Positions 40,446 through 50,271 of a stretch of 64,000 nucleotides of DNA are shown in pieces. The translations under genes and the position numbers were made by a program. The notes below the pieces were generated by a model, which had not been told where the DNA came from, made no database searches, and saw only the letters and a list, made by a program, of their open reading frames with translations. Within the stretch, counting starts at the first letter, position 1, and the number at the start of each line of letters is the position of its first letter. Source of the stretch: Brachybacterium alimentarium (lineage in GTDB: Bacteria > Actinomycetota > Actinomycetes > Actinomycetales > Dermabacteraceae); the NCBI RefSeq assembly GCF_002332425.1, contig NZ_NRGS01000017.1:116784-180783 (forward strand), given 5' to 3'.

Positions 40446-41416
40446 GCGCCATAGCTCCCGAGCACCCCAGCGCCGCGGAACGCGACCCTCGAGCACGCCG
40501 GAGGAAGAAGCTGCGCGAGGTGCTGCCGCTGTACGTGGCGATCTCGCCGTTCTATCTCCTGTTCGCCGTCTTCGGGCTGTTCCCGATCCTCTTCTCCATC
40601 GTCCTGTCCCTCACCGATTGGGACGGGATGGGAGACATCTCCTTCGTGGGGCTGGCGCAGTACCAGTTCCTGCTCGCGGACGGCCGCTTCTGGAACGCGG
40701 TGGGGAACACGTTCATCATCTGGTTCCTGTCCACGGTCCCCATGCTGTTCCTCGCGATGGTGATCGCGTTCCTGCTGCACCAGAACATCCGGTTCACGAA
40801 GTTCTATCGGGTGGCGTTCTTCCTGCCGAACGTCACCTCGATGGTGGCGATGGCGATCGTGTTCGGCTCGGTCTTCTCCGACACCTTCGGGCTCGTGAAC
40901 TCAGCGCTCACGGCGCTGGGCCTGGACACGGTTCCGTGGCTCTCCAGCCCCTGGGGCATCAAGCTCACGATCGCGATGATGGTGATCTGGCGGTTCACCG
41001 GCTACAACGCGATCATCTATCTCGCCGGGCTGCAGTCCATCCCGACGGACATGTACGACGCCGCGAAGGTCGACGGGGCCAGCATGCGCCAGGTGTTCTT
41101 CCGGATCACGGTGCCGATGCTGCGGCCGATCATCCTGTTCACCGTCATCACCTCCACCATCGGCGGCTTGAGTCTGTTCACCGAGTCGCAGGTGCTCCTG
41201 GGCAACAGCGGCGGCGCCGGCGAGGCCGGCATGACGATCGTGCTCTACCAGTACAACCAGGCGTTCACCCAGTTCGACTTCGGCTACGGATCCGCGATCG
41301 CGTGGGCGCTGTTCCTGATCGCCGCGGTGTTCGCGATCATCAACTGGCGCCTGGTCTCCGGACGCGGTGACGACGCCGCACCCCGCATCTCCCGGAAGAA
41401 GGAGGCACGACGATGA
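40442..41416 (+). CDS. ABC sugar transporter permease (MalF/UgpA type)
   Basis: 324 residues, six membrane helices. The EAA loop that docks on the ATPase is DAAKVDGASMRQVFFRITVPML near 210-231. First permease of the carbohydrate importer; ATG overlaps the binding-protein stop. No frame damage. Confidence 0.93.
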   Translation: MSAIAPEHPSAAERDPRARRRKKLREVLPLYVAISPFYLLFAVFGLFPILFSIVLSLTDWDGMGDISFVGLAQYQFLLADGRFWNAVGNTFIIWFLSTVPMLFLAMVIAFLLHQNIRFTKFYRVAFFLPNVTSMVAMAIVFGSVFSDTFGLVNSALTALGLDTVPWLSSPWGIKLTIAMMVIWRFTGYNAIIYLAGLQSIPTDMYDAAKVDGASMRQVFFRITVPMLRPIILFTVITSTIGGLSLFTESQVLLGNSGGAGEAGMTIVLYQYNQAFTQFDFGYGSAIAWALFLIAAVFAIINWRLVSGRGDDAAPRISRKKEARR

Positions 41417-42306
41417 CCGCCCTGGCACCGATCCCGCCGAAGAGCTCGGTGGATGAGCAGCCCCGGAACCGGCATTACGTCGCCCGTGGTCGTGTCTCGA
41501 CGATCGTCACCCATCTGTGCGTGATCATCGGAGTGCTCCTGTCGATCTTCCCGTTCTACTGGCTGATCGTCATGTCCACCTCGACCACCGGGGAGATCTT
41601 CGGATATCCGCCCAAGCTCACCTTCGGCTCGAGCTTCCTGGAGAACGTCCGCAACGTCGTCTCCAGCGTGGATCTGCTGCAGGCGCTCGTGAACACGATC
41701 ATCGTCTCCACCTTGTGCGCGGTGCTGGTGATGTTCTTCGACTCCCTGGCCGCCTTCGCGTTCGCGAAGTTCGACTTCCCGGGGAGGAAATGGCTGTTCG
41801 TGCTGCTGATCGCCACGATGCTGGTGCCCGGCAGCCTGTCCCTGGTGCCGAGCTTCATCCTCATGTCCGCACTGGGCTGGGTCGGGACGCTCCAGGCGCT
41901 GATCGTGCCGGGCGCGGCGAACGCCTTCGGGATCTTCCTGCTGCGGCAGATGGCGGCGGGGTCGATCCCCGATGAACTCGTGGAATCCGCGCGTATCGAC
42001 GGAGCCGGGTTCTTCACCACCTATTGGCGTGTGGGCGTGCCGCTGCTGCGCGGCGGCCTCGCCTTCCTGGGCATCTTCACCTTCATCGCCGCGTGGAACG
42101 ACTACGTGTGGCCGCTGATCGTGCTGGTCGATCCGGATCGCCAGACCCTGCAGACCTCGCTGCAGAACCTCAACTCCGTCTACCTGACCGATTACGGGAT
42201 GGTCATGGCAGGCGCTCTGATCAGCGTGATCCCGCTGATCGGCGTGTTCATCATCGGGTCACGGCACTTCATCGCGAACATCGCCGCGGGCGCGATCAAG
42301 GGCTGA
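41413..42306 (+). CDS. ABC sugar transporter permease (MalG/UgpE type)
   Basis: 297 residues, six helices. EAA loop ESARIDGAGFFTTYWRVGVPLL near 191-212. Overlaps the first permease by 4 bp. The cassette has no ATPase gene; such systems often use a shared MsiK-type ATPase encoded elsewhere. Confidence 0.93.
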   Translation: MTALAPIPPKSSVDEQPRNRHYVARGRVSTIVTHLCVIIGVLLSIFPFYWLIVMSTSTTGEIFGYPPKLTFGSSFLENVRNVVSSVDLLQALVNTIIVSTLCAVLVMFFDSLAAFAFAKFDFPGRKWLFVLLIATMLVPGSLSLVPSFILMSALGWVGTLQALIVPGAANAFGIFLLRQMAAGSIPDELVESARIDGAGFFTTYWRVGVPLLRGGLAFLGIFTFIAAWNDYVWPLIVLVDPDRQTLQTSLQNLNSVYLTDYGMVMAGALISVIPLIGVFIIGSRHFIANIAAGAIKG

Positions 42307-42350
42307 ACCGCCGACGGCACCGCTGCCGACGAAGAACGCAGGACAACGCA

Positions 42351-42386
42351 GGACGGGGCGCCTCCCCGGTGGGAGGCGCCCCGTCC
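42351..42386. terminator. Bidirectional hairpin terminator between permease and rho
   Basis: A perfect 16-bp stem (42351-42366 with 42371-42386) and a four-base loop CGGT, placed between two convergent genes. No clear U-tract. It can serve both strands. Confidence 0.8.
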
Positions 42387-42427
42387 GTGCGTCGGCATGA
42401 TGCTGCGCTGCGCGAGCGCGCTGCCGA

Positions 42428-44620
42428 TCAGTCCGCGGTGCGACCGTTCACGCTGGGCGTGTTCTTCTGCACTGTCATGAGGAACTCGGTGTTGGACTGC
42501 GTCTTCTTCACGCGCTCCATGAGGAGCTCGAGCGCCTGCTGCTGCTCGAGGGACCCGAGCACACGGCGGAGCTTCCACATGATGGCCAGCTCCTCCTTGC
42601 CCATGAGAGCCTCCTCGCGGCGGGTGCCGGAGGCGTTGACGTCCACCGCCGGGAAGATCCGCTTGTCGGCAAGGTTGCGCGAGAGGCGCAGCTCCATGTT
42701 GCCGGTGCCCTTGAACTCCTCGAAGATGACCTCGTCCATCTTGGAGCCGGTCTCCACCAGCGCGGAGGCCAGGATGGTGAGCGAGCCGCCGTGCTCGATG
42801 TTGCGGGCAGCACCGAAGAACCGCTTGGGCGGGTAGAGCGCAGAAGCGTCCACACCACCGGAGAGGATGCGGCCCGACGCCGGTGCGGCGAGGTTGTAGG
42901 CACGGGACAGGCGCGTGAGCGAGTCCAGCAGCACGACGACGTCGCGGCCCATCTCGACCAGACGCTTGGCCCGTTCGATGGCGAGCTCGGCGACGATCGT
43001 GTGATCCGAGGCAGGGCGGTCGAAGGTCGAGGCGATGACCTCGCCCTTGACCGTGCGCTGCATGTCGGTGACTTCCTCGGGACGCTCATCGACCAGCACC
43101 ACCATGAGGTGGACCTCGGGATTGTTCGTGGTGATCGCGTTCGCGATCTGCTGCATGATGATCGTCTTGCCGGCCTTCGGGGGCGCGACGATCAGGCCGC
43201 GCTGGCCCTTGCCGATCGGGGAGACGAGATCGATGATGCGCGGGGCCACGGCGTTCGGCGCCGTCTCCAGGCGGAGGCGGTCGTCCGGGTACAGCGGGGT
43301 GAGCTTGCTGAAGTCCACGCGCGAGCGCGCCCGGTCCTGCGGCATGCCGTTGACCGTGTCCACCTGGACCAGTGCCGCGTACTTGTTCTGGTTGTTGCCG
43401 CCGCCCTTGCCACGACGGTTGCGCCCGCCACCATGGTGCTGCTGCTCGACGTGGTGGTCGTCGCCGTCGCGCGGGGCCTTCACCTGACCGGTGATGGCGT
43501 CGCCCTTGCGCAGTCCGCCGCGCTTGACCTGGTTCATGGTCACGTACACGTCGCTGGGGCCGGGCAGGTAGCCGGTGGTGCGGATGTAGGCGTTGTTGTC
43601 CCGGACGTCCAGGATGCCGGCGACGGTCATCAGCTCGTCGCTGTCGCGCGAATCGGACTCGTCACGCTGGCCCCCCTGGTTGCCCTGGTTGCCCTGGTTG
43701 CCGGAGCCGCCCTGGTTCCCGGAGCTGTTCTGACCACCCTGGTCACCGCGGTCACCACGGTCACCGCGGCCGCGCCGCTTGCGATCGCGGGAGCGGTTGC
43801 GGCTGCGCGAACGGCCCCGACGATCATCGTCGTCATCGTCGCCGTGCCCCTGGCCCTGGTCGTCGTTCTCGCCGGAGCGATCGGGCAGCTCGATGTCCTC
43901 GAGTCGGCGGCGCTGGCCGCGCCCGCCCTGCCGATCCCGTCCCTGACCGCTGCGATCGCCCTCGCGGTCGTCGTCCTGACGCTCCGAGCTGCCCCGGCGG
44001 GAGTCGTCCCGCCGGCCCGAGCCGGTGTCGTCGCGACGGCTCTCCGCACCGCGGCTCTCGTCGCGGCGGTTCTCGTCACGGTGGTCGTCCCCACCGCGGC
44101 TCTCGTCGCGGCGGCCCTCATCGCGGCGGTCGTCCCCACCGCGGCTCTGCTCACGACGGTTCTCGGCGCGACCGGTGTCGTCGCTCCGGGGACTGTCCGA
44201 GACCTGGTCTGCTCGACGGGACTCGGAGCTGCGGTCGGGCAGCTCGAGGCCGAGGTCGGGCGTGCTGCTGGCGCCCTGCTCACGGGTCGCGGCGCGGGAG
44301 CGTCCGCGGGTGCGGGTCCGCTCGCCGTCGGTGGAGGCGGACTGCGTGCGATCGGACGAGGCGCGATCAGACTGCGTGCGCTCTGCCGCAGGAGCCTGCG
44401 CTGGTGCGCTGTCCTGCTGCGGGGCCGCGTCCGGGGCCGGGGCCTGTGCCTGGGAGGTCGCCGCGGTGGGAGCCTGCGATGCTCCACCCCCGCGGATGGC
44501 CTCGATCAGCTCGCCCTTGCGCAGGCGCCGAGCGCCCTTGATGCCGAGATCGGCCGCGAGGGCCTGCAGCTCGGGAAGCTTCTTCGCCGCGAGATCCGCG
44601 CCGGAGGTGGAGTCGTTCAC
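42428..44620 (-). CDS. rho: Transcription termination factor Rho with large Arg/Asp-rich insert
   Basis: 730 residues, against about 420 in E. coli. N-terminal Rho helix domain (about 9-45, KLPELQALAADLGIKGARRLRKGELIEAI), then about 270 residues of low complexity rich in Arg, Asp, Gly and Gln, the RNA-binding cold-shock domain (about 325-400), and the RecA-like motor (P-loop APPKAGKT near residue 484, VVLVDERPEEVTDM). Inserts here are common in Actinobacteria and bind RNA in M. tuberculosis Rho. The DNA of the insert has internal repeats (about 43670-43760 and 44020-44170). GTG at 44620 with AAGGAA upstream. Confidence 0.95.
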   Translation of the reverse strand: MNDSTSGADLAAKKLPELQALAADLGIKGARRLRKGELIEAIRGGGASQAPTAATSQAQAPAPDAAPQQDSAPAQAPAAERTQSDRASSDRTQSASTDGERTRTRGRSRAATREQGASSTPDLGLELPDRSSESRRADQVSDSPRSDDTGRAENRREQSRGGDDRRDEGRRDESRGGDDHRDENRRDESRGAESRRDDTGSGRRDDSRRGSSERQDDDREGDRSGQGRDRQGGRGQRRRLEDIELPDRSGENDDQGQGHGDDDDDDRRGRSRSRNRSRDRKRRGRGDRGDRGDQGGQNSSGNQGGSGNQGNQGNQGGQRDESDSRDSDELMTVAGILDVRDNNAYIRTTGYLPGPSDVYVTMNQVKRGGLRKGDAITGQVKAPRDGDDHHVEQQHHGGGRNRRGKGGGNNQNKYAALVQVDTVNGMPQDRARSRVDFSKLTPLYPDDRLRLETAPNAVAPRIIDLVSPIGKGQRGLIVAPPKAGKTIIMQQIANAITTNNPEVHLMVVLVDERPEEVTDMQRTVKGEVIASTFDRPASDHTIVAELAIERAKRLVEMGRDVVVLLDSLTRLSRAYNLAAPASGRILSGGVDASALYPPKRFFGAARNIEHGGSLTILASALVETGSKMDEVIFEEFKGTGNMELRLSRNLADKRIFPAVDVNASGTRREEALMGKEELAIMWKLRRVLGSLEQQQALELLMERVKKTQSNTEFLMTVQKNTPSVNGRTAD

Positions 44621-44931
44621 CCGGGTTCCTTCCTGTCGAACCGATCGGAGCCGGTTCTGTTCTGGTCTGGGTGCCGCTGGGGGCAGGGGACCTGGGTCCG
44701 GGTGCTTCAGCGGCTTTCCGAGCAAGGTGACGCCATGGTGCAGGGCACCGATGGTCGGCCTGCTGGTGTGCTTCGGGGTGCGTCAGCGTCTCTGCAAGTC
44801 CTGCTCGGCACGACGTGCGCGGAGCGCAGGGTCATACGGGACGCTGATCAGGGAGATGCATCGGGACACGGATCCTGCACACACGATCTGCTGCAGAATT
44901 CGCCATCGGACGATGTCGCCTGGACGCAGGC
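44621..44931 (-). other. Leader region between thrB and rho
   Basis: 311 bp with no supported gene. It presumably contains the rho promoter and 5' leader. TATGAC near 44838 is a possible -10, but no element is convincing. I found no clear Rho-autoregulation signal by eye. Confidence 0.4.
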
Positions 44932-45846
44932 TCAACCTACCACAGGGGCGGCAGCGCTCTCACGCAGCGGCACCTGGGCGATCCGCCACTCCGCGGGATC
45001 GGACACGATGCGACGCACCAGCGGTGCGACCTCGGAACGTCGGCCGGAGAGCACGAGCAGCGAGGGCCCCGCGCCCGAGATGACCGCCGGGAGGCCCTCC
45101 TGGCGCAGCACGCGCATGAGCTCCACGCTCTGGGGCATGCCGGGGGCCCGCTGCTCCTGGTGCAGTCGATCCTCGGTGGCCTCCATGAGCAGCTCCGGCG
45201 AGCCGGACAGCGCGTGGACCAGCAGACCCGTCCGCGCCGCATTGAAGACGGCGTCGGCGTGCGGGACCTCCGCGGGCAGCAGGCCGCGCGCGCGGTGGGT
45301 GGACAGGGTGGTCGAGGGCAGCAGCACGAGCGGGTCCAGCACGCCGGGGGCGTGGGCGAGCGGGGCCGCGCGGGCCGCCCCGTCCGTCATCCAGGACAGC
45401 ACCACTCCTCCATACAGGGCGGGCGCGGCGTTGTCCGGGTGCCCCTCGAACTCGGTGGCCAGCTGCAGCACCTGGGTGTCGTCGAGCGCCTCGGGTTCGG
45501 AGAGCAGCCCGCGGGCCAGCAGCAGGCCGGCGATCGTCGCCGCAGCGCTGGAGCCCATGCCCCGCCCGTGCGGGATGCGATTCACGGTGCGCAGGCGGAT
45601 GCCTATCTGCGGTGCCCCGGCGTGATCCAGACCGCGCCGCAGCGCCCGCACCACGAGGTGGTCCTCCCCCGTCGGCACCGAGTCCGCACCCTCGCCCTCG
45701 GCGAGCACCTCGATCCCCCCGGTGGTCGCCTCGAGCTCCAGGGAGTCGCAGAGGCCGAGCGCGAGCCCGAGGGTGTCGAAGCCCGGGCCGAGGTTCGCGG
45801 ACGTCGCCGGCACCTGCACCGAGACCCGGGTGTGCTGGATCCTCAC
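44932..45846 (-). CDS. thrB: Homoserine kinase
   Basis: 304 residues, GHMP kinase. Phosphorylates homoserine for threonine synthesis. Motifs: [19 protein letters not shown] near 12-30, the ATP loop [11 protein letters not shown] near 92-102 and [10 protein letters not shown] near 264. GTG start overlaps the thrC stop (4 bp). Confidence 0.95.
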   Translation of the reverse strand: MRIQHTRVSVQVPATSANLGPGFDTLGLALGLCDSLELEATTGGIEVLAEGEGADSVPTGEDHLVVRALRRGLDHAGAPQIGIRLRTVNRIPHGRGMGSSAAATIAGLLLARGLLSEPEALDDTQVLQLATEFEGHPDNAAPALYGGVVLSWMTDGAARAAPLAHAPGVLDPLVLLPSTTLSTHRARGLLPAEVPHADAVFNAARTGLLVHALSGSPELLMEATEDRLHQEQRAPGMPQSVELMRVLRQEGLPAVISGAGPSLLVLSGRRSEVAPLVRRIVSDPAEWRIAQVPLRESAAAPVVG

Positions 45847-46910
45847 AGGCCGATGGCCTCCGCGGCGGCGGCGATGTCCACGGGGATCACCGTCGGCGTC
45901 ATGTCCCGCTGGGACAGGGCCGTGTCGATGTCCTTCAGACCGTTCCCGGTCACCGTGATCGAGATGGTGGCTCCGGCGGGGACCAGCCCGCGCTCGGCCT
46001 GCTGCAGCAGCCCGGCCACACCGGCGGCGGAGGCGGGTTCGACGAAGATCCCCACCTCACCGGCGAGCAGGCGCTGGGCATCGAGGATCTGCTGATCCGA
46101 GACGGCGTCGATGAGACCGCCGGAGTCGTCGCGCGCGGAGACCGCGAGATGCCAGGAGGCGGGGGCGCCGATCCGGATCGCGGTGGCGACGGTCTCGGGC
46201 TCGCTGATCGGGTGGCCGGCCACGAACGGCGCGGCACCGGCGGCCTGGAAGCCCCACATGGCCGGCAGGGAGTCGGTGACCCCGGCCTCGTGGTATTCGC
46301 GGTAGCCCATCCAGTAGGCGGAGATGTTCCCGGCGTTGCCGACGGGCAGGATGTGGATGTCCGGTGCCCTCCCGAGGGCGTCGCACACCTCGAAGGCGCC
46401 GGTCTTCTGGCCCTGCAGGCGGTACGGGTTCACCGAGTTCACGAGTTCGACGGGATGCTCCGCGTCGAGCTTGCGGGCGATCTCGAGGCAGTCGTCGAAG
46501 TTGCCCTGCACCTGGATGAGCTGGGCTCCGTGCACCACGGCCTGGGCGAGCTTGCCCGCGGCGATCTTGCCCTCGGGCAGCAGCACGGCGCAGGTCAGGC
46601 CCGCCGCGGTGGCGTATGCCGCGGCCGAGGCGCTGGTGTTCCCCGTCGACGCGCAGACCACGGCGGTCGCGCCGTCGTTGACGGCCTTGGACATGGCCGC
46701 GACCATGCCGCGGTCCTTGAACGAGCCGGTGGGGTTCTGTCCCTCGACCTTGATGTGGACCTCCGCTCCGACGCGCTCGGAGAGCGCCGGTGCGGCGACC
46801 AGCGGAGTGCCGCCCTCCCCCAGCGAGAGCAGGGTGTCGCCCTCGGCGAAGGGAAGATGATCGCGATATTCGGCGAGGACGCCGCGCCACTGATGGGCCA
46901 TGGGGGTCAT
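45843..46910 (-). CDS. thrC: Threonine synthase
   Basis: 355 residues, PLP enzyme. K65 in [10 protein letters not shown] carries PLP; phosphate-binding GNAGN near 210. Converts phosphohomoserine to threonine. ATG overlaps the hom stop (ATGA) and its own stop overlaps thrB. Confidence 0.96.
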   Translation of the reverse strand: MTPMAHQWRGVLAEYRDHLPFAEGDTLLSLGEGGTPLVAAPALSERVGAEVHIKVEGQNPTGSFKDRGMVAAMSKAVNDGATAVVCASTGNTSASAAAYATAAGLTCAVLLPEGKIAAGKLAQAVVHGAQLIQVQGNFDDCLEIARKLDAEHPVELVNSVNPYRLQGQKTGAFEVCDALGRAPDIHILPVGNAGNISAYWMGYREYHEAGVTDSLPAMWGFQAAGAAPFVAGHPISEPETVATAIRIGAPASWHLAVSARDDSGGLIDAVSDQQILDAQRLLAGEVGIFVEPASAAGVAGLLQQAERGLVPAGATISITVTGNGLKDIDTALSQRDMTPTVIPVDIAAAAEAIGL

Positions 46911-48265
46911 TCTCCTTCGATACGGAGGACGGAATCGATGCTCAGCACGGTCGCGGTCGACGAGAACACGTCCAGGGACGCGGTCATCGCGGACTCCAGC
47001 GCACGGTGGGTGCTGATGCCGATGTGCGCCAACGACTTCTCCCCACCGTCCTCGGACTGGTCGATCAGCTCCTGATGGATGGTCGAGATGGAGATGCCGT
47101 ACCCGGAGAGGGTTCCGGCGATCTCGGCGAGCACACCGGGTCGGTCCTGCACGGTGAGCGAGATGTAGAAGGCGTTGCGCAGATCGTCCAGCGGGATCTG
47201 CTCCAGCTCGGCGTAGCGCGACTCCCGCGGGCCGACGCCTCCGCGCACCCGCTGGCGCGCGGCGGAGACCAGGTCGCCGAGGATCGCCGAGGCGGTGGGA
47301 GCGCCCCCGGCGCCCTGCCCGTAGAACATGAGCGATCCGGCGGCATCCGCCTCGATGAAGACCGCGTTGTAGGCCTCGGAGACCGAGGACAGCGGGTGGC
47401 TGTCCGGGATCAGCGCCGGGTAGACACGGGCCGAGATCCGCTCGCCGGTCTCGTCCCGGACGCGCTCGACGATCGAGAGCAGCTTGATCGTGCGCCCCAT
47501 CCGGCCGGCGGCCGCGATGTCCTGCGCGGAGACCTCGGTGATGCCCTCGCAGTGCACGTCGCCCAGTCGCACGCGGGAGTGGAAGGCGAGGGAGGCCAGG
47601 ATCGAGGCCTTCGCCGCGGCGTCGTGCCCCTGCACGTCGGCCGTCGGGTCCGCTTCCGCGTAGCCGAGCTCCTGAGCGTCGGCGAGCGCCTCGTCGAAGC
47701 TGGCCCCGGTGCGCGTCATCGCGTCGAGGATGTAGTTGGTGGTGCCGTTGACGATGCCCAGCACGCGCTGGATCCGGTCACCGGCGAGGGACTCCCGGAC
47801 CGGGCGCACCAGCGGGATGGCTCCGGCGACCGCGGCTTCGAAGTACAGGTCCACGCCGTGGGTGTCGGCCGCCTCGTAGAGCGTCGGCCCGTCCTGGGCG
47901 AGCAGGGCCTTGTTGGCGGTCACGACGCTCGCGCCGTGCGCCATGGCGTCCAGCAGCAGGGTGCGCGCCGGCTCGATGCCTCCCATCACCTCGATGACCA
48001 GGTCCGCTTCGCGCACGAGCGCTGCGGGATCGGTGGTGAGCAGGTCGGCGGGGACGTGCTCGCCGCGGTCGCGGGTGAGGTCCCGGACGGAGACCCCGAT
48101 CACCTCCAGACGACCGCCGATGCGGTGCGCGAGGTCCTCTCCCTGCTGAGCGATCAGCCGCAGGACCTCGGTGCCGACGGTGCCGGCGCCGAGCACGGCG
48201 ACGCGCAGCACCGGAAGGTCCGGGGAGGCGGGGGGCAGCGGGCTGCCGGGTGACGACTGTGACAT
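46907..48265 (-). CDS. hom: Homoserine dehydrogenase
   Basis: 452 residues. NAD(P) motif [13 protein letters not shown] near 22-34, the catalytic-domain stretches VTANKALLA and [10 protein letters not shown], and a C-terminal ACT domain (about 370-445, [19 protein letters not shown]) that likely senses threonine. ATG at 48265 with AAGGAC upstream. First gene of hom-thrC-thrB, 145 bp after lysA; a TACAGT at 48321-48326 could be its own -10. Confidence 0.96.
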   Translation of the reverse strand: MSQSSPGSPLPPASPDLPVLRVAVLGAGTVGTEVLRLIAQQGEDLAHRIGGRLEVIGVSVRDLTRDRGEHVPADLLTTDPAALVREADLVIEVMGGIEPARTLLLDAMAHGASVVTANKALLAQDGPTLYEAADTHGVDLYFEAAVAGAIPLVRPVRESLAGDRIQRVLGIVNGTTNYILDAMTRTGASFDEALADAQELGYAEADPTADVQGHDAAAKASILASLAFHSRVRLGDVHCEGITEVSAQDIAAAGRMGRTIKLLSIVERVRDETGERISARVYPALIPDSHPLSSVSEAYNAVFIEADAAGSLMFYGQGAGGAPTASAILGDLVSAARQRVRGGVGPRESRYAELEQIPLDDLRNAFYISLTVQDRPGVLAEIAGTLSGYGISISTIHQELIDQSEDGGEKSLAHIGISTHRALESAMTASLDVFSSTATVLSIDSVLRIEGE

Positions 48266-48410
48266 GTGCGAGGTGGTCCTTCCACACGGTCCGACGGGGT
48301 GGCCGGGGGCGGGCTCTCGAACTGTATCCGAGGAGCCTCCCCCTTCGTGACCGACGATGAACGTAGATGACCTGCGGTCGCTCAATGCGACGGAGGGGTC
48401 GGGCAGGGGG

Positions 48411-49823
48411 TCATCCCAGGTCGAGACCGAGCAGGTCCTCCTCGGTCTCACGACGCATCAGCGTGCGGATCTCCCCGCCCTGCACCGCGACGACCGGCGG
48501 CCGCGGGACGTGGTTGTAGTTCGAGGCCAGCGAGTAGCAGTAGGCACCCGTGACCGGCACCGAGATCAGGTCCCCGCGCTCCACGTCGGAGGGGAGGTAC
48601 TCGTCCTTGACGACGATGTCCCCGCTCTCGCAGTGCTTGCCGACCACGCGCACCACCTCGGGCGCGGCGTCGGAGACGCGGCCGGTGAGCAGGCACGAGT
48701 AGTCCGCGTCGTAGAGCGCGGTGCGGACGTTGTCGCTCATTCCGCCGTCCACCGAGACGTAGACCCGGTGGTGGGGCCCGCCCAACCGCACGTCCTTGAC
48801 GGTGCCCACGGTGTAGAGCGTCTGGGTGGAGGGGCCGGCGATCGCCCGCCCGGGCTCGAAGGAGACGTGCGGGACCTCGAGGTCGAGCTCGTGGCACTGC
48901 TTCTCGACGATGCCGGCGATGCCCGTGGCGAGCGCTTCCGGGGAGGCCGGGGTGTGCTGGGTGTTGTACATGACGCCGAACCCGCCGCCCAGGTCGAGCT
49001 GGTCGATGGTGTGGCCGAGTTCGGTCCTCACCTGGGCGACCAGGTCGAGCACACGGCGGGCCGCGACCTCGAAGCCGCCGACGTCGAAGATCTGGGAGCC
49101 GATGTGGGAGTGCAGTCCGACCAGCTCCAGGCGGGGCGCCTCGAGCACGCGGCGCACGGCCTCGAAGGCGGCGCCGCCAGTGAGCGAGAGCCCGAACTTC
49201 TGGTCCTCGTGGGCGGTGGCGATGAATTCATGGGTGTGGGCCTCGACGCCGGTGGTCACGCGCAGCATGACGGCGGCGCGGGTGCCCAGCTCGGCGGCGA
49301 CGGCGTCGACCTGGCCGATCTCGTCCAGGGAGTCCACGACGATCCGGCCCACCCCGGCCTCGAGGGCACGGCGGATCTCGGCGTCGGACTTGTTGTTCCC
49401 GTGCAGGGCGATGCGCGCGGCCGGGAAGCCGGCGCGCAGGGCGACGGCGAGCTCGCCGCCGGTGCACACGTCCAGTCCGAGCCCGTCCTCCTGGACCCAG
49501 CGGGCCACCGCTCCGCAGAGGAAGGCCTTGCCGGCGTAGTAGACGTCGGCCCCCGCGAGTGGGCGGAAGGCGTCGGTGAAGGCGTCCCGGAAGGAGCGGG
49601 CACGGGAGCGGAAGTCGTCCTCGTCCAGCACGAAGGCGGGGGTGCCGACCTCCTCGGCGATGCGGCGCACGTCGACGCCGCCCACCTCGACCGCGCCATC
49701 GCTGCCGCGCCGGGTCGTGCTCGACCACAGCCCGTCGATGAGGGTGTTGACGTCCTCGGGATACGGGAGCCAGGTGGGGGCGGCGTCGTTTCCGTGGAGG
49801 GCTCCGGCCTCATGGGCGCGCAT
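48411..49823 (-). CDS. lysA: Diaminopimelate decarboxylase
   Basis: 470 residues. Last step of lysine synthesis. PLP lysine K99 in YYAGKAF, the HSHIGSQI loop, GGGFGV, and EPGRAIAG for phosphate binding. ATG at 49823 with AGGAG eight bases upstream. argS, usually directly before lysA, is not here; otsAB lies divergently instead. Confidence 0.95.
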   Translation of the reverse strand: MRAHEAGALHGNDAAPTWLPYPEDVNTLIDGLWSSTTRRGSDGAVEVGGVDVRRIAEEVGTPAFVLDEDDFRSRARSFRDAFTDAFRPLAGADVYYAGKAFLCGAVARWVQEDGLGLDVCTGGELAVALRAGFPAARIALHGNNKSDAEIRRALEAGVGRIVVDSLDEIGQVDAVAAELGTRAAVMLRVTTGVEAHTHEFIATAHEDQKFGLSLTGGAAFEAVRRVLEAPRLELVGLHSHIGSQIFDVGGFEVAARRVLDLVAQVRTELGHTIDQLDLGGGFGVMYNTQHTPASPEALATGIAGIVEKQCHELDLEVPHVSFEPGRAIAGPSTQTLYTVGTVKDVRLGGPHHRVYVSVDGGMSDNVRTALYDADYSCLLTGRVSDAAPEVVRVVGKHCESGDIVVKDEYLPSDVERGDLISVPVTGAYCYSLASNYNHVPRPPVVAVQGGEIRTLMRRETEEDLLGLDLG

Positions 49824-50271
49824 GTCTGCTCCTGGGGGTGGGTTCTCGGGTACGGCGGGGGTCCTGCAGAGTCGTGCGTCGTCCGTCATGCGCAGTGCGT
49901 CGTGCGTCATGCGCAGTGCGCAGTGCGTGCAGCGGTCCTGGGACCCGCCCGGGGATCGCCTCCGGCGGACGGCGCGACCACGACGCCCCACGACCCTAGA
50001 CGGGGCGCGCCGCCGGCCGGAGCGCCGTCCGCTCCGCGATCAGGGAGCCTCGGGTCCGACCGCCACCGACCGAGCGGCCCGGGCACCGTCGATACTGGTC
50101 AGACGGCCTGGTGGGCGCGATGTTCGCGCGCCGCCCCGGACAGCGGGTGATCGATCGCACTTGATAGTCTCGGGATAGTCTCGAGGCTCGGCAGGGAAGC
50201 CGTCTGCGGCTGGTCCGGCCGTGGCCGGCGCCTCGCCCGACCCTGAGTCCGCCCCTCGTCAAGGAGTTCAC
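49824..50271. other. Divergent lysA/otsAB intergenic region
   Basis: 448 bp without a gene. Holds the 21-bp repeats upstream of lysA (49874-49915), a GGCGCG/CGCGCC inverted repeat near 50114-50131, and a tandem GATAGTCTCG (50163-50172 and 50174-50183) whose TAGTCT parts fit -10 boxes for otsAB. Confidence 0.6.
49874..49930. repeat. 21-bp tandem repeat upstream of lysA
   Basis: Two 21-bp units, 49874-49894 and 49895-49915, identical except one base, followed by a partial GTGCGCAGTGCGTGC. Lies about 50 bp before the lysA ATG, in the likely promoter or leader. Confidence 0.85.

Noticed and set aside
35714..42306. Sugar cassette as an integrative element or transposon
   Set aside because: No integrase, transposase, terminal inverted repeat or target duplication could be seen at its edges.
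50221..50271. otsAB start at GTG 50221
   Set aside because: No ribosome-binding site; the GTG at 50272 has AAGGAG at ideal distance.
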